DNA of 7,652 nt from Bacteroidia bacterium (GTDB lineage Bacteria; Bacteroidota; Bacteroidia; Bacteroidales; CAJPTX01), in the NCBI GenBank assembly GCA_905373665.1, contig CAJPTV010000104.1:1-7652 (forward strand). The letters run 5' to 3'. Every line of letters starts with the position of its first letter. Position 1 is the stretch's first letter. The notes below the pieces were generated by a model. The model was not told the origin of the DNA. It searched no databases and was given only the letters and a program-made list of their open reading frames with translations. The translations under genes and the position numbers were made by a program. Below are positions 1-6,445 of the stretch, piece by piece.

Positions 1-1
1 C

Positions 2-226
2 GATATGAAGGTAGGAGGCGCTGTGCCTCATGTCTATACGAAATTTGTTGCCCCTCTGCTCATCCCCGTCCCCCCGCTCGCCGTGCAAGAGCAAATCGTA
101 GCGATACTTGACAAGTTCCACACTCTCGTGCATTCGATGAGCGAGGGGCTGCCTGCAGAGATTGCTCTGCGTCGGAAGCAGTACGAATATTACCGCAACC
201 GCTTGTTAAGGTTTCCAAGGAGCTAA
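2..226 (+). CDS. hsdS: Type I restriction-modification specificity subunit, C-terminal fragment (5' cut by window edge)
   Basis: This is the last 74 or so residues of a type I restriction enzyme S subunit, the part that gives the HsdM/HsdR complex its DNA target. The reading frame is open to the left edge, so the ATG at 5 is probably internal rather than the true start. Visible hallmarks are IPVPPLAVQEQIVAILDKF, which begins the long conserved C-terminal helix, then SEGLPAEIALRRKQYEYYR and a short basic tail. This helix-to-tail segment follows the second target recognition domain in HsdS proteins and packs against the other conserved spacer helix; that role is family knowledge. No hsdM or hsdR is visible, and any would lie to the left. 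A terminator starts at the stop codon, so this is the last gene of its transcript. The family call is confident; whether the complete gene is functional cannot be judged. Confidence 0.9.
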   Translation, partial: DMKVGGAVPHVYTKFVAPLLIPVPPLAVQEQIVAILDKFHTLVHSMSEGLPAEIALRRKQYEYYRNRLLRFPRS

Positions 227-244
227 GGGCACCGCCCCTTTTTT
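225..244 (+). terminator. Rho-independent terminator after hsdS
   Basis: A short GC hairpin begins at the hsdS stop codon: GGGC (227-230), loop ACC, GCCC (234-237). An alternative pairing is AAGGG with CCCTT around a six-base loop. It is followed by a run of six T (239-244). The stem is short but GC-rich and the T run is good. It separates hsdS from the aldehyde dehydrogenase gene. Confidence 0.7.
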
Positions 245-293
245 ATACCTTTACCCAACACATTCACGGCTCAGTATATCCCCAATATATACC

Positions 294-1652
294 ATGCAGG
301 AGCTTCTATCCGTCCAACGAAACTACTTTGAAACGGGGGCAACGTTGCCTTATACCGCACGCCGCGATGCCCTGCGGCAGCTCGCTAAATCCGTAAATCG
401 CTTTGAAGGGGACTTGCTTGCCGCTTTACACCAAGACTTAGGTAAATCCACCACCGAGGGTTATATTAGCGAAATTGGGCTACTTCTTGGCGAAATAAAC
501 TATACTTTGAAGCATCTCAGACGATGGATGCGCCCCAAGCGGCGAACTACCCCCTTAGCCAACCTCCCAGCACGCCAATGGGTGCTCCCCTCGCCTTACG
601 GTGTGGCGCTGATCCTTGCGCCGTGGAACTATCCAGTACTTCTAACCCTCGCCCCCCTTGTTGGGGCGCTGGCGGCGGGCAATTGTGCGCTGCTTAAGCC
701 TTCGGAGCTTGCGCCAGCTACTGCCTCGGTACTTAGTGCCCTTATCGAAGAGACGTTTCCGAAAGAGCTCGTGGGGGTAATCAATGGCGGCGCGGAGGTG
801 GCGCAGGGACTCCTCGAGCTCCCCTTCGACTACATTTTTTACACAGGCAACGGGCGCGTAGGGCGCTACGTAATGGAAAAGGCTGCGGCACATCTTACGC
901 CCGTGACCCTCGAGCTCGGGGGCAAGTCGCCCGTCATTGTCACCCAGACTGCTGCCTTGCGTCAAGCGGCGCGCCGCCTTGTTTTTGGAAAGTTCTTGAA
1001 CTGTGGACAGACCTGCATCGCCCCCGACTATATCCTTGTCGAGCCTTCGGTGCACGACGCGCTACTTGCTTACCTAAAAGAGGAGATTGTGGCGCAGTAT
1101 GGCGCGCAGCCGCTTGCCAATCCCGCCTACGGGCATATTGTCAATAGACGTCATTTTGAGCGCCTTAGGGGGCTCATTGTGCCTGAGAAAGTGGTGTGGG
1201 GTGGAGAATCGAACCCCCAGACGCTGCAAATCGCCCCCACGCTCTTAGACGGTGTCGCCCCCGACGATGCCGTGATGCAAGAGGAGATCTTCGGTCCACT
1301 GCTGCCGATCCTCACGGTACAGGATGTGCAGGAGGCTGAGCGTTTTGTCCGCCAGCGTCCGCATCCGTTAGCGCTTTATCTTTTTACACGAGAGCGGAGC
1401 GTGGAACGACGCATCATGCGCGGACTCTCGTTTGGCGGGGGGTGTGTCAACGACGTGTTGGTACACATTGCGGCGGTGAATCTCCCCTTTGGTGGTGTAG
1501 GTGCGTCGGGGATGGGCGTTTACCATGGGCACGACTCCTTTGCGACTTTCTCGCACCCGAAGGCTATCCTCAAGCGCGCCACGTGGTGGGATCCTCGTTT
1601 CCGTTACCAGCCCTATTCGCCCCTGATGCAGCGCCTATTGCGTTATTTCTAA
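294..1652 (+). CDS. NAD(P)-dependent aldehyde dehydrogenase, ALDH3-like
   Basis: This 452-residue protein belongs to the aldehyde dehydrogenase superfamily, which oxidises aldehydes to acids with NAD(P). The length and the absence of an N-terminal extension fit the class 3 (fatty/aromatic aldehyde) branch. Visible motifs in order are APWNYP (109-114, oxyanion Asn112), KPSELAP (135-141, cofactor-binding Lys135), FYTGNGRVG (182-190), LELGGKSP (206-213, general base Glu207), CGQTCIAPDY (237-246, catalytic Cys241), EEIFGP (330-335, ribose-contacting Glu331 and Phe333) and PFGGVGASGMGVYHG (398-412). All expected catalytic residues are present, so it should be active. The C-terminus (about 430-452) is aromatic and basic, as in membrane-associated ALDH3 members, but there is no clear transmembrane helix. 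The substrate cannot be told. ATG at 294 is the start; no Shine-Dalgarno is seen. A TACCTTTA box at 246-253 (7 of 8 to the Bacteroidota -7 motif) may be its promoter. The 3' end overlaps the convergent gene by 18 bases. Confidence 0.95.
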   Translation: MQELLSVQRNYFETGATLPYTARRDALRQLAKSVNRFEGDLLAALHQDLGKSTTEGYISEIGLLLGEINYTLKHLRRWMRPKRRTTPLANLPARQWVLPSPYGVALILAPWNYPVLLTLAPLVGALAAGNCALLKPSELAPATASVLSALIEETFPKELVGVINGGAEVAQGLLELPFDYIFYTGNGRVGRYVMEKAAAHLTPVTLELGGKSPVIVTQTAALRQAARRLVFGKFLNCGQTCIAPDYILVEPSVHDALLAYLKEEIVAQYGAQPLANPAYGHIVNRRHFERLRGLIVPEKVVWGGESNPQTLQIAPTLLDGVAPDDAVMQEEIFGPLLPILTVQDVQEAERFVRQRPHPLALYLFTRERSVERRIMRGLSFGGGCVNDVLVHIAAVNLPFGGVGASGMGVYHGHDSFATFSHPKAILKRATWWDPRFRYQPYSPLMQRLLRYF

Positions 1653-3272
1653 CCTCTCCAGTACCTCTTCCTCCCACGCGCCGATATTGCGCGTCTTTTC
1701 GTCAAAGCTGATGCCCACGAGGTGAATCGAGCGCTTCGTCTTACTGAACTTTGCCAAGTAACCGCGCTCCTTGAGCTGCGCAATAGCATCTTGTGGCGTC
1801 CCCGCAGTCATCACCTTGAACTCGAATATGTAAATCCGCTTCGTAGTACGAACCACCATATCTATCACCCCCGTAGCACAAACCTCCTCAACCTGCACGT
1901 ACGTCCCTAGCAAGTAGAAGATTACGTAAAGCACCGATTGATAGTAATATTCGCGCAGCGGCTTCCCCTCCTCAAGCTTCGGGATGTTACCATACGGTAT
2001 CCCCCCGAGCACCGTTTTCACCCCCGCCATCACCTGAGCAAGATCGCCCACCAAAAGGGCGCGATACATCTCCCTTACGATCGTCCCCACCTCTCCTTCC
2101 TCAATGTGTGAGTAAATAGGCAATAGGTGCTTCATGAAACCATAACGCACCTCCTCATTAGGAAACCCAAGGCGGAAATAGTTCATCTTGGGGAAGTACT
2201 TCTTAATAGTCAAGTACCCCGACTGAAAGAGAAGCGGGACTGTACTCCGTTCTCCGTAACGAAAGTTCTGTACATCGTCCACATCGATCTCGATCCCCTC
2301 TTCAAGGTTGGGCACCTCATACTGATTACGAACAAGGTACTTGACTACGAACTCGGGCGTCGCGGTACTAAACCAGTAATAGCTATAAAGCCCATCGACT
2401 AAGACATTGAGCAGACTAAACGGATTGTAGACATTCTCTCCGTTGCGAGAGAAGCGATAGCCGTCGTACTTCTTCTTGAGGGTCGCCCGTGTCTTGGCTA
2501 CTGTGCTCTTTTGTGCCTTGGCGAGTCGTTCTATCTCGGGCATAAAGTTGTCGGTAAGCTCCTGCTCGGTAAAGCCGCAGATGTCCGTATAGTCATCTAA
2601 GAGGGAGATATCTTTTAGGTTATTCGCGCCGCTAAAGAGGTTGGTTTTGCTAAACTTGGTCACGCCCGTCAGGAACGCAAAACGGATGTAGGGGTCGCAG
2701 TGCTTAAGCACCTCGTAGAAGGCTCGTAGGAGCGAGCGGTTCGCTTCGTTGAGCTCGGGGTCTTGCAGTGTAAGCAGGAGGGGCTTATCATACTCGTCGA
2801 TGAGGATCACGACCTGCTTACCTGTCTTTTGATAGATACTCTTAATGAGGTAAATAAAGCGGTCTTCTGGACCGTCGTCTTCTTGTTTTACTTCGTAACG
2901 TTTTTCAAACTCCCGCAATTGAGAGTCCATCCGTTTTTTCAAAGTATCGTAGTCTTCGTAATATTTCGCATTGAAGTCAAAGTAAAGCACGGGACTATCC
3001 TCCCATGGTTCGCGCCGTTGCCAGCGGGCGATCTCCTCTTCTCGTTCCGCAATATAGAGCCCTTCAAAGAGCTCCTTTTTCCCTTCAAAATAGGCTTGGA
3101 GGGTGGACAGAAAGAGGCTCTTGCCAAAACGGTGCGGACGGCTTAGGAAGAAGAAACTTCCAAGTGAAAGAAGCTTTTCGATGTACTGGGTCTTGTCTAC
3201 ATAAATAGCACCTGCATTACGCAACTTTTCAAAGCTTTGCGCATCGATGGGTAAACGACGTGGTTCTGGCAT
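1635..3272 (-). CDS. AAA-ATPase-like protein with C-terminal PD-(D/E)XK nuclease domain (PF09820/PF08011 type)
   Basis: This 545-residue protein has the two-part layout of a family often found in many copies in Bacteroidota. The N-terminal AAA-ATPase-like domain shows IYVDKT (23-28), a P-loop-like SRPHRFGKSL (44-53, Lys51/Ser52), a Walker B-like VVILIDEYDKP (154-164, Asp159/Glu160), GVTKFSKTNLFSG (203-215) and YDGYRF (269-274). The C-terminal PD-(D/E)XK domain keeps the apparent active site: Asp471 in GVIDMVV, then Glu484 and Lys486 in YIFEFK, followed by the helix with Gln499 and the GYLAKF segment. The biological role of the family is not settled; a nucleic-acid-directed or defence/mobile function is inference from the nuclease fold. 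His47 stands where the family usually has Arg in RPRRFGKS. The start is fixed by a strong ribosome binding site 8 bases upstream and a matching promoter. No terminator is visible at its 3' end, where it overlaps the aldehyde dehydrogenase gene. Confidence 0.92.
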   Translation of the reverse strand: MPEPRRLPIDAQSFEKLRNAGAIYVDKTQYIEKLLSLGSFFFLSRPHRFGKSLFLSTLQAYFEGKKELFEGLYIAEREEEIARWQRREPWEDSPVLYFDFNAKYYEDYDTLKKRMDSQLREFEKRYEVKQEDDGPEDRFIYLIKSIYQKTGKQVVILIDEYDKPLLLTLQDPELNEANRSLLRAFYEVLKHCDPYIRFAFLTGVTKFSKTNLFSGANNLKDISLLDDYTDICGFTEQELTDNFMPEIERLAKAQKSTVAKTRATLKKKYDGYRFSRNGENVYNPFSLLNVLVDGLYSYYWFSTATPEFVVKYLVRNQYEVPNLEEGIEIDVDDVQNFRYGERSTVPLLFQSGYLTIKKYFPKMNYFRLGFPNEEVRYGFMKHLLPIYSHIEEGEVGTIVREMYRALLVGDLAQVMAGVKTVLGGIPYGNIPKLEEGKPLREYYYQSVLYVIFYLLGTYVQVEEVCATGVIDMVVRTTKRIYIFEFKVMTAGTPQDAIAQLKERGYLAKFSKTKRSIHLVGISFDEKTRNIGAWEEEVLERLEITQ

Positions 3273-3280
3273 CTTTGTTT

Positions 3281-3288
3281 CCTCCTCC
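3281..3288 (-). promoter_or_regulatory. Strong Shine-Dalgarno for the AAA-ATPase/nuclease gene
   Basis: On the minus strand GGAGGAGG lies 8 bases before the ATG at 3272. It contains a full AGGAGG anti-16S match and decides the start. No other gene in this window has a comparable site. Confidence 0.8.
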
Positions 3289-3299
3289 GTTGGTTTTTA

Positions 3300-3329
3300 C
3301 AAAGATACGATTTTAACGTTGATACCTAA
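3300..3329 (-). promoter_or_regulatory. Bacteroidota-type promoter for the AAA-ATPase/nuclease gene
   Basis: The minus strand reads TATCTTTG at 3307-3300, an exact match to the -7 consensus TAnnTTTG. A partial -33 element TTA (3329-3327) lies upstream with a 19-base spacer. The inferred transcript would start near 3293-3295 and have a leader of only about 20 bases containing the ribosome binding site. The promoter lies in the short gap after tadA, so the two minus-strand genes need not be co-transcribed. Confidence 0.65.
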
Positions 3330-3346
3330 CCTCGGCTCGCGCCCCC

Positions 3347-3790
3347 TTAGCCCCGCCGCTTACTTTGAAAGAACGTGCGCATGAGACGGATGGCCTCCGC
3401 ATCACATAAGCCCCCCTGCACCACCGTCCGCGGATGAAGTAGGGTAGGGGCGTAACGACTATACCCCCGTTTTTCATCCATTGCGCCGTAATAGATAGCC
3501 CCGATTTGTGCCCACAACAACGCACCAGCACACATCGGGCAGGGCTCCACCGTCACGTAAAGGGAGCAAGTGGGGAGTAGATGGCTACGAAGTAGGTTAC
3601 ACGCAGCCGTGATTGCGAGCACCTCGGCATGCGCCGTCGGGTCGCAGAGGGTGAGAGTCTGATTGTGGGCACGGGCTATAATCTGTTCCCCTTGGGCGAT
3701 GACAGCCCCGATGGGGACTTCCTGTTCTTGGTAGGCCTGCTCTGCTTCGCGGAGCGCCTCCTGCATGGCGCGGTGGTGAAAATCGGTCAT
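3347..3790 (-). CDS. tadA: tRNA-specific adenosine deaminase TadA
   Basis: This 147-residue protein is a cytidine/deoxycytidylate deaminase-fold enzyme that converts wobble adenosine 34 to inosine, in bacteria chiefly in tRNA-Arg(ACG). The zinc site is complete: His54 and the proton-shuttling Glu56 in DPTAHAEV, then Cys84 and Cys87 in VEPCPMCAGAL. VPIGAVI (25-31) and the AHNQ segment (41-44) match the substrate-pocket region of TadA rather than of free-base cytosine or guanine deaminases. Length fits the family (about 145-170). The C-terminus is short and basic (QSKRRG), as expected for tRNA contact. ATG at 3790 gives a normal TadA N-terminus; no Shine-Dalgarno and no clear promoter were found in the 129 bases between it and the tRNA-His terminator. 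Guanine deaminase is the main alternative but fits less well. Confidence 0.93.
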   Translation of the reverse strand: MTDFHHRAMQEALREAEQAYQEQEVPIGAVIAQGEQIIARAHNQTLTLCDPTAHAEVLAITAACNLLRSHLLPTCSLYVTVEPCPMCAGALLWAQIGAIYYGAMDEKRGYSRYAPTLLHPRTVVQGGLCDAEAIRLMRTFFQSKRRG

Positions 3791-3919
3791 GAATGGGTCT
3801 GCGTATTGACGTCTATAATGGCTTTGTGGGGGGCTCTTTGAGGGCAGCGATGAGGGGCACGCACTCCGTGTTTCCCTTGTTTCTTATGCCTATACGCTCT
3901 TCTTTCTTAGAAAGAGCTC

Positions 3920-3966
3920 AAAAAGAAAATGCCCCACACCTATCCTTGCGGAATCAGTATGGGACA
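3920..3966 (-). terminator. Rho-independent terminator downstream of tRNA-His
   Basis: Read on the minus strand, TGTCCCATAC (3966-3957) pairs along 10 bp, including two G-T wobbles, with GTGTGGGGCA (3939-3930). It is followed by TTTTCTTTTT (3929-3920). The 17-base loop holds a small inner TCC-GCAA-GGA hairpin. It lies 15 bases past the tRNA 3' end and separates tRNA-His from tadA. Confidence 0.75.
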
Positions 3967-3981
3967 CCTCTCAACCTCTCG

Positions 3982-4056
<75 letters not shown>

Positions 4057-4071
4057 ATCTAAACGACACCA

Positions 4072-4103
4072 CAAAGGTAATTCGTTTTTCAGAAACTAGC
4101 AAA
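4072..4103 (-). promoter_or_regulatory. Bacteroidota-type promoter for tRNA-His
   Basis: The minus strand carries TTTG (4103-4100), a 20-base spacer, and TACCTTTG (4079-4072). Both elements match the Bacteroidota primary-sigma consensus (-33 TTTG, -7 TAnnTTTG) at the expected spacing. Transcription would start about 10 bases before the mature tRNA 5' end. This is the best-formed promoter in the window. Confidence 0.8.
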
Positions 4104-4128
4104 TACCGAGTCATATCTTACTAGCAAA
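4095..4128 (-). repeat. Direct repeat TTTGCTAGT, two copies 25 bp apart, at the tRNA-His promoter
   Basis: ACTAGCAAA occurs at 4095-4103 and again at 4120-4128 on the plus strand (TTTGCTAGT on the minus strand). The copy nearest the gene contains the -33 element of the tRNA-His promoter. The other lies one unit upstream and could be a second -33-like or activator-contact element. The role is inference. Confidence 0.5.
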
Positions 4129-4238
4129 AAGTTAAGTTCGGAGTATTAAATATCTACACCTAGTTGTGTATATATGTAAAGCAAGACAAAATAAGATTTC
4201 TAGAATATAATATGCGCTCTTTTTGGCAGAAAGGGCAC

Positions 4239-4246
4239 TATTTTTG
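4239..4246 (+). promoter_or_regulatory. Candidate -7 promoter element for the chemoreceptor gene
   Basis: TATTTTTG matches TAnnTTTG exactly and lies 46 bases before the ATG at 4293, in an AT-rich stretch. No TTG/TTTG is found at the expected 19-21-base spacing upstream; the nearest TTTG (4222-4225) is only 13 bases away, so the call is tentative. Confidence 0.4.
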
Positions 4247-4292
4247 TATATCTGTTATAGCGGAAGTGTTTTTTTTACAAGACAACTAATCT

Positions 4293-5408
4293 ATGAACGA
4301 AGACTTAAAAGCTGTATTGGTGAGCATTGGCGTCTACCTAGTCGGTGTCGCAGTACTCCGTTTTATTGTGTTTCGTAAATCGGAAATTATGTTCCGTTTT
4401 ACCTCCATCTCGGTTACTTTTACCGTCTACGTCTCTATCATGAGTAAGCTCATGGTCACTTGGGGCTCGGTGGCACACCTGCTCGGAGATTTGAGTATCA
4501 TCGTGATAGGTTCGGTTACTTACGCCATCATCAATCGCTATCTCCGTACCCCGCTTGATGCGACGACGGCGATGATGAAGAATATGGCAAGCGGCGACCT
4601 CTCTCAAGCGGTGCCCAACATTGTGCGCAGAGACGAGCTCGGGGTGCTCATTAGCAATGCAAGGACACTGCACGCTAAAATGAGGGATGTGGTGCAAGAC
4701 ATCCGAGACTCCTCGATAGAACTCTCCGCCGTAAGCAACCAAGTTAGCAACACATCGGCGAATATTGCCCAAGGGGCACACGAACAGTCCGCTTCGTTTG
4801 AAGAGGTCTGTGCGACGATGACCACCGTGACCGAACACCTACAACGCAGTGCCTACAATGCCAACGAGTCGCGGAGCGTGGCACAAAGTGCGCTGACTCT
4901 GATGCACAGCGTCGTGTCGTCAACACAAGCCTCTGCCGCTGCAACACAAAAGATAGCCGACAAGGTGGAGCTCATTAACGACATCGCCTTTCAGACCAAT
5001 ATCCTCGCCCTCAATGCCTCAGTAGAGGCAGCACGTGCCGGCGAGGCGGGGCGAGGCTTTGCCGTGGTCGCTACCGAGGTGCGCAAGCTGGCCGAGTTCT
5101 CGCGTTCGGTGGCTGAGGAGATTATAGAGATGGTCGAGGAGGCACAGAAGATTACCAAGAAGGCCGAGGAGCTGGTCGGGGAAACCATCCCCAAGATAGA
5201 GAATGCCAATACGTTGGCCAGCGAAATCGCACTCGAGAGCGAAGAGCAAAGCAACGGTATCCGTGAAATCAATAATGCGATGCAAGAGCTCAACAACGTC
5301 ACGCAGAGCAACTCGCAAGACAGTCAAGCCATGAGCTCCAGTGCACAAGTGATGTTGGAAAAAACAGAGCGTCTGCGCACGAGTGTCGAATTCTTCCAGC
5401 TCCAGTAA
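4293..5408 (+). CDS. Methyl-accepting chemotaxis protein-like receptor without a periplasmic sensor domain
   Basis: This 371-residue protein has three predicted membrane segments (about 7-28, 34-55, 60-81) joined by very short loops, then a HAMP domain (about 82-134, with Pro87 and RRDELG at 112-117) and a coiled-coil signalling domain to the C-terminus. The hairpin tip (229-270) keeps the highly conserved receptor sequence NDIAFQTNILALNASVEAAR, then GRGFAVVATEVRKLAEFS, which binds CheA and CheW in known receptors. By the positive-inside rule (RKSEIMFR loop and NRYLR after the third helix) the N-terminus would be outside. No extracytoplasmic ligand domain exists, so any signal would be sensed in the membrane or at the HAMP domain. 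It ends FFQLQ, without the CheR-binding NWETF-type pentapeptide. No chemotaxis gene is next to it. ATG at 4293 is the first in frame; no Shine-Dalgarno. The gene is followed by a terminator that starts in its last codons. Confidence 0.93.
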   Translation: MNEDLKAVLVSIGVYLVGVAVLRFIVFRKSEIMFRFTSISVTFTVYVSIMSKLMVTWGSVAHLLGDLSIIVIGSVTYAIINRYLRTPLDATTAMMKNMASGDLSQAVPNIVRRDELGVLISNARTLHAKMRDVVQDIRDSSIELSAVSNQVSNTSANIAQGAHEQSASFEEVCATMTTVTEHLQRSAYNANESRSVAQSALTLMHSVVSSTQASAAATQKIADKVELINDIAFQTNILALNASVEAARAGEAGRGFAVVATEVRKLAEFSRSVAEEIIEMVEEAQKITKKAEELVGETIPKIENANTLASEIALESEEQSNGIREINNAMQELNNVTQSNSQDSQAMSSSAQVMLEKTERLRTSVEFFQLQ

Positions 5409-5437
5409 GCGAAAGAAGGGCGCGCTACTCTTTTTTT
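5404..5437 (+). terminator. Terminator after the chemoreceptor gene, overlapping both convergent stop codons
   Basis: AGTA (5404-5407) and GCG (5409-5411) pair with CGC (5423-5425) and TACT (5426-5429), leaving a bulged A at 5408 and an 11-base loop. A C and seven T follow (5431-5437). The left arm includes bases of the chemoreceptor TAA (5406-5408) and the right arm includes the stop of the minus-strand gene (5425-5427). The stem is modest; the T run is good on the plus strand only. Confidence 0.5.
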
Positions 5438-6390
5438 CTATGGTTACGATACTCTGCAGTAAGCGATAACGACTTGTTCGTGTTATGGGTATTGGGGACA
5501 AGTTTCATTTTCACCTTGGCTGGCACGAGTTTCTCTTTGAAAAGGGTAAATTGGGTCTCTAACAAATAAGATATGCTGTCGATTGCCCCTGGCGTAAATT
5601 GCGTCTTGATATCGGAGATGATTCCCTCCTTGTCTAAAGATACAAGACAACGAAGTTCGTCTTCTTTCTTCAAATCCCAACGCATATTGTCTTGTTTTTT
5701 TATAGAGAACTCCCACACAGACAGACCGTGGGTCTCGCCTTTATAGCTACAGTGAAAGTAGCTCCGTCGCCCCTTGTTGCAAATAATATGAGGCACGAGA
5801 AGGCTAATCTCCGAAGCGCGTCTTAAGACGGCGAATAGCCTTGAAAGCGTATCTCTTTTTTCTGAGATGATTAAGCGGGAAGTATCGATACGGGCATTCA
5901 GCCTACGCATACTTCCCGCCACTTGTCCAGAATAGGTACTCGTCGGATTGATATCTTGGAAAGAGAAGGATAAATCAAAAAAGTGCTTACGGGTGTAAGG
6001 GCGCAGCGACTTCTTAAGTCTCTGTTGAAAATAGGCTTCGCTTGAGAATCGGTTTGAGACCACCGTCACTGCCTCAAGTAGGTAGGACTCCTCTTCCAAG
6101 CTTACTTTTATGGGCGAGCGCGACAGACGTGAGGCGTCTAACAATATCTTAGCTGGCTTATAACCCAAATATCTTACCGTGAGCGTGTCGTTGGGACGAA
6201 CCGACTCGGGAGGTATCCTCAGCCTCCCTTGTTCACCTCCCATTTGGTGGAAATAATCTCCAATCAAGATCTCGGGGTATGCCAAGGGTACGCCCTGCGT
6301 ATCACAAACCTCTATAATGACTTCTGGTTGGGCATAGAGTGGTGTAACCAAAAGGAGGAAGAGGAAGATAAGAAGATACTTCATGTCCAT
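5425..6390 (-). CDS. Secreted protein of unknown function with N-terminal carboxypeptidase-regulatory-like domain
   Basis: This 321-residue protein begins with a Sec signal peptide: MDMK, a hydrophobic core (5-16) and probable cleavage after TPLYA at residue 20. There is no lipobox cysteine, so it should be periplasmic or outer-membrane associated rather than a lipoprotein. Residues about 22-112 look like a carboxypeptidase regulatory-like beta-sandwich: the pattern DTQGVPLAYPEILIGD, GRLRIPPES, DTLTVRYLGYKPAK, ending LEAVTVVSNRF. In Bacteroidota this fold commonly precedes TonB-dependent barrels, but no plug or barrel follows here. Residues about 113-321 are not recognised; they alternate polar and hydrophobic residues, suggesting beta-rich structure, and end in a charged tail. 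Met3 could be an alternative start with an equally good signal peptide. It converges on the chemoreceptor gene with a 16-base gap and is divergent from a histidine kinase. Its leader carries a terminator-like hairpin. Confidence 0.85.
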   Translation of the reverse strand: MDMKYLLIFLFLLLVTPLYAQPEVIIEVCDTQGVPLAYPEILIGDYFHQMGGEQGRLRIPPESVRPNDTLTVRYLGYKPAKILLDASRLSRSPIKVSLEEESYLLEAVTVVSNRFSSEAYFQQRLKKSLRPYTRKHFFDLSFSFQDINPTSTYSGQVAGSMRRLNARIDTSRLIISEKRDTLSRLFAVLRRASEISLLVPHIICNKGRRSYFHCSYKGETHGLSVWEFSIKKQDNMRWDLKKEDELRCLVSLDKEGIISDIKTQFTPGAIDSISYLLETQFTLFKEKLVPAKVKMKLVPNTHNTNKSLSLTAEYRNHRKKE

Positions 6391-6399
6391 TTTCGATAT

Positions 6400-6434
6400 A
6401 AAAAAAGGAGGTTCTTAGACAAGAAAACCTCCTT
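6400..6434 (-). terminator. Terminator-like leader hairpin (possible attenuator) ahead of the secreted protein gene
   Basis: On the minus strand AAGGAGGTT (6434-6426) pairs perfectly over 9 bp with AACCTCCTT (6413-6405). Past a two-base bulge the inner CTT/AAG pairs extend the stem to a four-base loop. The 3' arm runs into a tract of seven T in total (6406-6400). No minus-strand gene lies upstream that would need a terminator. It sits between the gene's promoter and its ATG (6390), so it would act on the gene's own transcript. One arm is a perfect Shine-Dalgarno and the other resembles the 16S anti-Shine-Dalgarno tail. Confidence 0.65.
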
Positions 6435-6445
6435 CAGAGTCTAGG

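Noticed and set aside
1195..1220. Sequence resembling the 3' half of a tRNA (GGGTGGAG then TCGAACCCCC) inside the aldehyde dehydrogenase gene, similar to the end of tRNA-His
   Set aside because: No cloverleaf can be formed around it, and it encodes family-consistent residues of the dehydrogenase. It is not an attachment site as far as can be seen.
3902..3914. Inverted repeat CTTTCT-T-AGAAAG near the tRNA-His terminator
   Set aside because: The one-base centre cannot form a full hairpin and no T run follows; too short to support an operator call.
4338..4838. Long minus-strand open frames opposite the chemoreceptor gene (also 5019-5501)
   Set aside because: They are antisense to a clearly conserved coding region and their translations lack any domain-like pattern.
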